DNA from: Synergistaceae bacterium
GTDB lineage: Bacteria > Synergistota > Synergistia > Synergistales > Aminobacteriaceae
Reading direction: 5' to 3'
Assembly: GCA_022837505.1 (NCBI GenBank)
Contig: JALHFZ010000001.1
Location: 1 to 64,000 of the forward strand
Length of the DNA stretch: 64,000 bases
Part shown: positions 61,958-64,000 of the stretch, piece by piece
Layout of the letters: every line of letters begins with the position of its first letter
Position numbering within the stretch: position 1 is the stretch's first letter
Notes under the pieces: model-generated
Told to the model about the DNA's origin: nothing
Seen by the model: only the letters and a program-made list of their open reading frames with translations
Database searches by the model: none
Made by a program: the position numbers and the translations under genes

Positions 61958-62209
61958 TTACTCGTCTACGCCGAGTTTGCCCAGAGTGTAATTCATGGCT
62001 TCTCCGACGGTAGTCAGCTTTTCAGCGTCCTCGTCGGGAATTTCAATGTCAAATTCCTCTTCGATTCCCATGATAAGTTCAACGATATCAAGGGAGTCTG
62101 CACCCAGGTCCTCCACAAAAGAAGCTTCGGGGACGATCTGGTCCTCCTCGACGTCAAGTCTGTCGATGATGATCTCCTTCAACCGGGAAAGCATTTCCTC
62201 TTTTTTCAT
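61958..62209 (-). CDS. acpP: Acyl carrier protein
   Basis: 83 residues, acidic, with [15 protein letters not shown] carrying the phosphopantetheine serine. It is the carrier for the neighbouring fab enzymes and substrate of the AcpS at 9082. Confidence 0.97.
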   Translation of the reverse strand: MKKEEMLSRLKEIIIDRLDVEEDQIVPEASFVEDLGADSLDIVELIMGIEEEFDIEIPDEDAEKLTTVGEAMNYTLGKLGVDE

Positions 62210-62237
62210 TCATGTTCACCCCCTTCCAGTTCTCTTT

Positions 62238-62981
62238 TTAACACATGGTCATGCCGCCGTCTACGGCAATGACTTGTCCCGTTATATATGACGCTTCCGG
62301 GGATGCGAGAAACCCCGCCACATGGGCAACATCTTCGGGGGTCCCCGCCCGTCCGGCGGGAATCTGTCTCATAAGGGCCTCCCGCGCCTCAGCCGGGAGG
62401 GAATCGGTCATATCGGATGAAATGAATCCCGGGGCTATGGCATTTACAGTGATGCCCCTGGCGGCGTACTCCCGGGCAACGGATTTCGTCAGCCCGATGA
62501 CCCCCGCCTTCGAAGCGCAGTAGTTTGCCTGGCCGGGATTTCCGATTATGGCAACAACGGAGGCGAGGTTGATGATCCTGCCCCACTTTGCCCTGACCAT
62601 GCTCCGGAGGGCCTCCCTGGTGCAATAATACACCGACGAGAGGTTTGCCTCCAGCACCGAATGCCAATCTTCATCCTTCATTCGGAGAATGAGGCCGTCC
62701 CGGGTTATCCCCGCGTTGTTCACGAGCACGGAGGGTGAGCCGAGCTCTTCCTGTACGGCAGCGAAGAGCTTTTTGACCTCTTCGCCTTTCGAGACATCTC
62801 CCTGAAAGGGCAGGGCTTCGCCCCCCCTCTCTCGGATTATGGCGCATACTTCATGGGCGGCCTTCTCGCTTTTGCTGTAATTCACCGCCAGGACAAAGCT
62901 CCGCTCGGCCAGCCCGAGGGCTACGGCCCTTCCGATACCCCTTCCTGCGCCGGTGACAAGGGCGATTTTTCTGTCAGTCAT
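62238..62981 (-). CDS. fabG: 3-oxoacyl-ACP reductase FabG
   Basis: 247 residues, short-chain dehydrogenase. The NADP loop is VTGAGRGIGRAVA, NNAGITRDGLILRM follows, and the catalytic set is Ser in LASVVAIIG and YCASKAGVIGLTKS (Tyr-X3-Lys). It overlaps the fabD stop by eight bases. Confidence 0.95.
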   Translation of the reverse strand: MTDRKIALVTGAGRGIGRAVALGLAERSFVLAVNYSKSEKAAHEVCAIIRERGGEALPFQGDVSKGEEVKKLFAAVQEELGSPSVLVNNAGITRDGLILRMKDEDWHSVLEANLSSVYYCTREALRSMVRAKWGRIINLASVVAIIGNPGQANYCASKAGVIGLTKSVAREYAARGITVNAIAPGFISSDMTDSLPAEAREALMRQIPAGRAGTPEDVAHVAGFLASPEASYITGQVIAVDGGMTMC

Positions 62982-63930
62982 CGGAAGATTCTCCCTTCAG
63001 AAAGGAAAGGGCGGATTCGATCTCTTCAAGTCTTCCGAAGGATCGAACCTCGAGTCCCTTGCGGCACTTCTTCACGAGGCCGGAGAGGACAGCTCCGGGA
63101 CCGACCTCGAGAAACCTCTGCACTCCCTTGTCCGCCATGAAGTTCACCGAATCACACCACAGAACCGGGCGGAAGGTCTGGTCGAAAAGGGCAGACCGGA
63201 TCTCCTCCACTGTCTCGACAGGCCTCGCCCAGGCGTTGGACACGACGGGAGCGGAGGGGGTCTTCCAGGAAGATTCCCCGAAGGCCTCAAGAAGTTTGTC
63301 CGCCACAGGGCGCATCTGCCTGCTGTGAAAGGGCGCGCTTACATTCAGTGGGATGACCCTTTTCGCTCCCCGCTCTTTTGCCAGGGCCATGACGGTCTTC
63401 ACGGAAGCCGTCTCGCCGGAGACGACAACCTGTCCCGGAGAGTTGAAGTTGGCTGGCTGGCATTCCCCAGAGGGTGCACCCTCCCGGCATATCTCCTCCA
63501 CCGCCGGAGGATCGAGCCCCAGGATGGCCGCCATGGCCCCCTCCCCCTCGGGGACGGCCTCCTGCATCAGCCTGCCCCGGAGGTGGACGAGCCGAGCCCC
63601 GTCTTCAAGGGAGAGGGCTCCTCCGGCAACAAGGGCCGTATATTCACCGAGGCTGTGACCGGCGAGGAAAAGGGGGCGCAGGGGCTCTCCGGCCTTTTCC
63701 TTCAGCACCTCGAAACAGGCGATGCTTGCCGCAAGGAGGGCGGGCTGCGTCAGTGCGGTCCGCTTCAGTTCCTCCTCCGGACCGGCGAAGATCGTCCGGG
63801 AAAGGGGAAAGGAGAGGGCGTCGTCCACCCTCGAGAAAACCTCCGCCGCTGCGGGGAAGGCGTCCGCGAGGTCCTTTCCCATGCCGACCTCCTGGGATCC
63901 CTGGCCGGGAAAGATCAGTGAGTATATCAT
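62974..63930 (-). CDS. fabD: Malonyl-CoA:ACP transacylase FabD
   Basis: 318 residues with FPGQGSQEVGMGKDL at the N-terminus, the nucleophile in AGHSLGEYTALVAGG, RGRLMQEAVPEGEGAMAAI and the catalytic His in NVSAPFHSRQMRP. It provides malonyl-ACP. Its start shares four bases (ATGA) with the upstream stop. Confidence 0.95.
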   Translation of the reverse strand: MIYSLIFPGQGSQEVGMGKDLADAFPAAAEVFSRVDDALSFPLSRTIFAGPEEELKRTALTQPALLAASIACFEVLKEKAGEPLRPLFLAGHSLGEYTALVAGGALSLEDGARLVHLRGRLMQEAVPEGEGAMAAILGLDPPAVEEICREGAPSGECQPANFNSPGQVVVSGETASVKTVMALAKERGAKRVIPLNVSAPFHSRQMRPVADKLLEAFGESSWKTPSAPVVSNAWARPVETVEEIRSALFDQTFRPVLWCDSVNFMADKGVQRFLEVGPGAVLSGLVKKCRKGLEVRSFGRLEEIESALSFLKGESSDD

Positions 63931-64000
63931 TCTGATCCGATCTCCTCAGCCGGGCAGTAGGAAAAAGGCATTTCCGCCAGTTCGCGGCTGATTCTGCATG
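63927..64000 (-). CDS. C-terminal end of an unidentified gene coupled to fabD
   Basis: The frame entering from the window end finishes with ISRELAEMPFSYCPAEEIGSE and a TGA overlapping the fabD ATG. By operon habit it could be fabH, fabK or plsX, but the 23 visible residues do not settle it. Confidence 0.5.
   Translation of the reverse strand, partial: CRISRELAEMPFSYCPAEEIGSE

Overview
The window is a high-GC bacterial chromosome segment, almost entirely coding, with long co-oriented minus-strand operons. The gene set points to an anaerobic amino-acid fermenter: a 2-oxoacid:ferredoxin oxidoreductase, a tungsten-type aldehyde:ferredoxin oxidoreductase, a glycyl-radical dehydratase, a TRAP transporter and many ferredoxin-like proteins. 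No respiratory genes are seen. Together with a Gram-negative type fatty-acid operon and an S55 peptidase, this looks most like Synergistota. That placement is inference; no rRNA is present.

Layout. 1-2425: mobile-element debris (an internally deleted IS1182-type transposase and IS21-like terminal repeats) around an AT-rich EAL-domain gene that looks acquired. 2426-10324: rlmD-like methyltransferase; a four-subunit oxidoreductase operon whose beta subunit has an apparent C-terminal frameshift; acpS-nnrD-tsaE-tsaB; tRNA-Val. 10347-24692: the most interesting region. About thirteen tightly packed minus-strand genes run from 23286 to 10611: a five-part FAD/Fe-S amino-acid dehydrogenase of proline-dehydrogenase/sarcosine-oxidase type, a 4-cluster ferredoxin, an AOR, a ThiS/MoaD-like carrier, a glycyl-radical activase, a HypD-like trans-4-hydroxy-L-proline dehydratase and a TRAP transporter. 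A divergent ornithine-cyclodeaminase-family gene lies next to its head. HypD and the dehydrogenase can both yield pyrroline-5-carboxylate. Its open form is an aldehyde, so the AOR may complete a ferredoxin-reducing route from (hydroxy)proline to glutamate.

24763-34860: rlmB, uvrA-uvrB, ftsH, hpt, tilS and a tRNA Leu-fMet-Met operon with a near-consensus promoter. 35067-46374: HD-GYP phosphodiesterase, hisC-like aminotransferase with a TrpR/YerC-type regulator, nth, a Lon-family protease, cobO, an orphan hypF, then glpX and purB. 43985-54808: a long minus-strand housekeeping run (prfB with programmed +1 frameshift, S55 peptidase, tmk, yaaR-like, holB, ricT-like, ftsY, two poorly known genes, purB, glpX). 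54892-55935: birA, divergent from prfB with overlapping promoters.

56054-57611: an unrecognised 418-residue protein behind a strong promoter and a roughly 265-nt leader. The leader carries a 30-codon ORF and four mutually exclusive pairing segments ending in two terminator-like hairpins, which looks like a transcription-attenuation device. 57832-64000: MFS transporter, degenerate ZnuA-like protein, then rnc, fabF, acpP, fabG, fabD and the 3' end of one more gene.

No CRISPR array, rRNA, prophage or replication origin was found.
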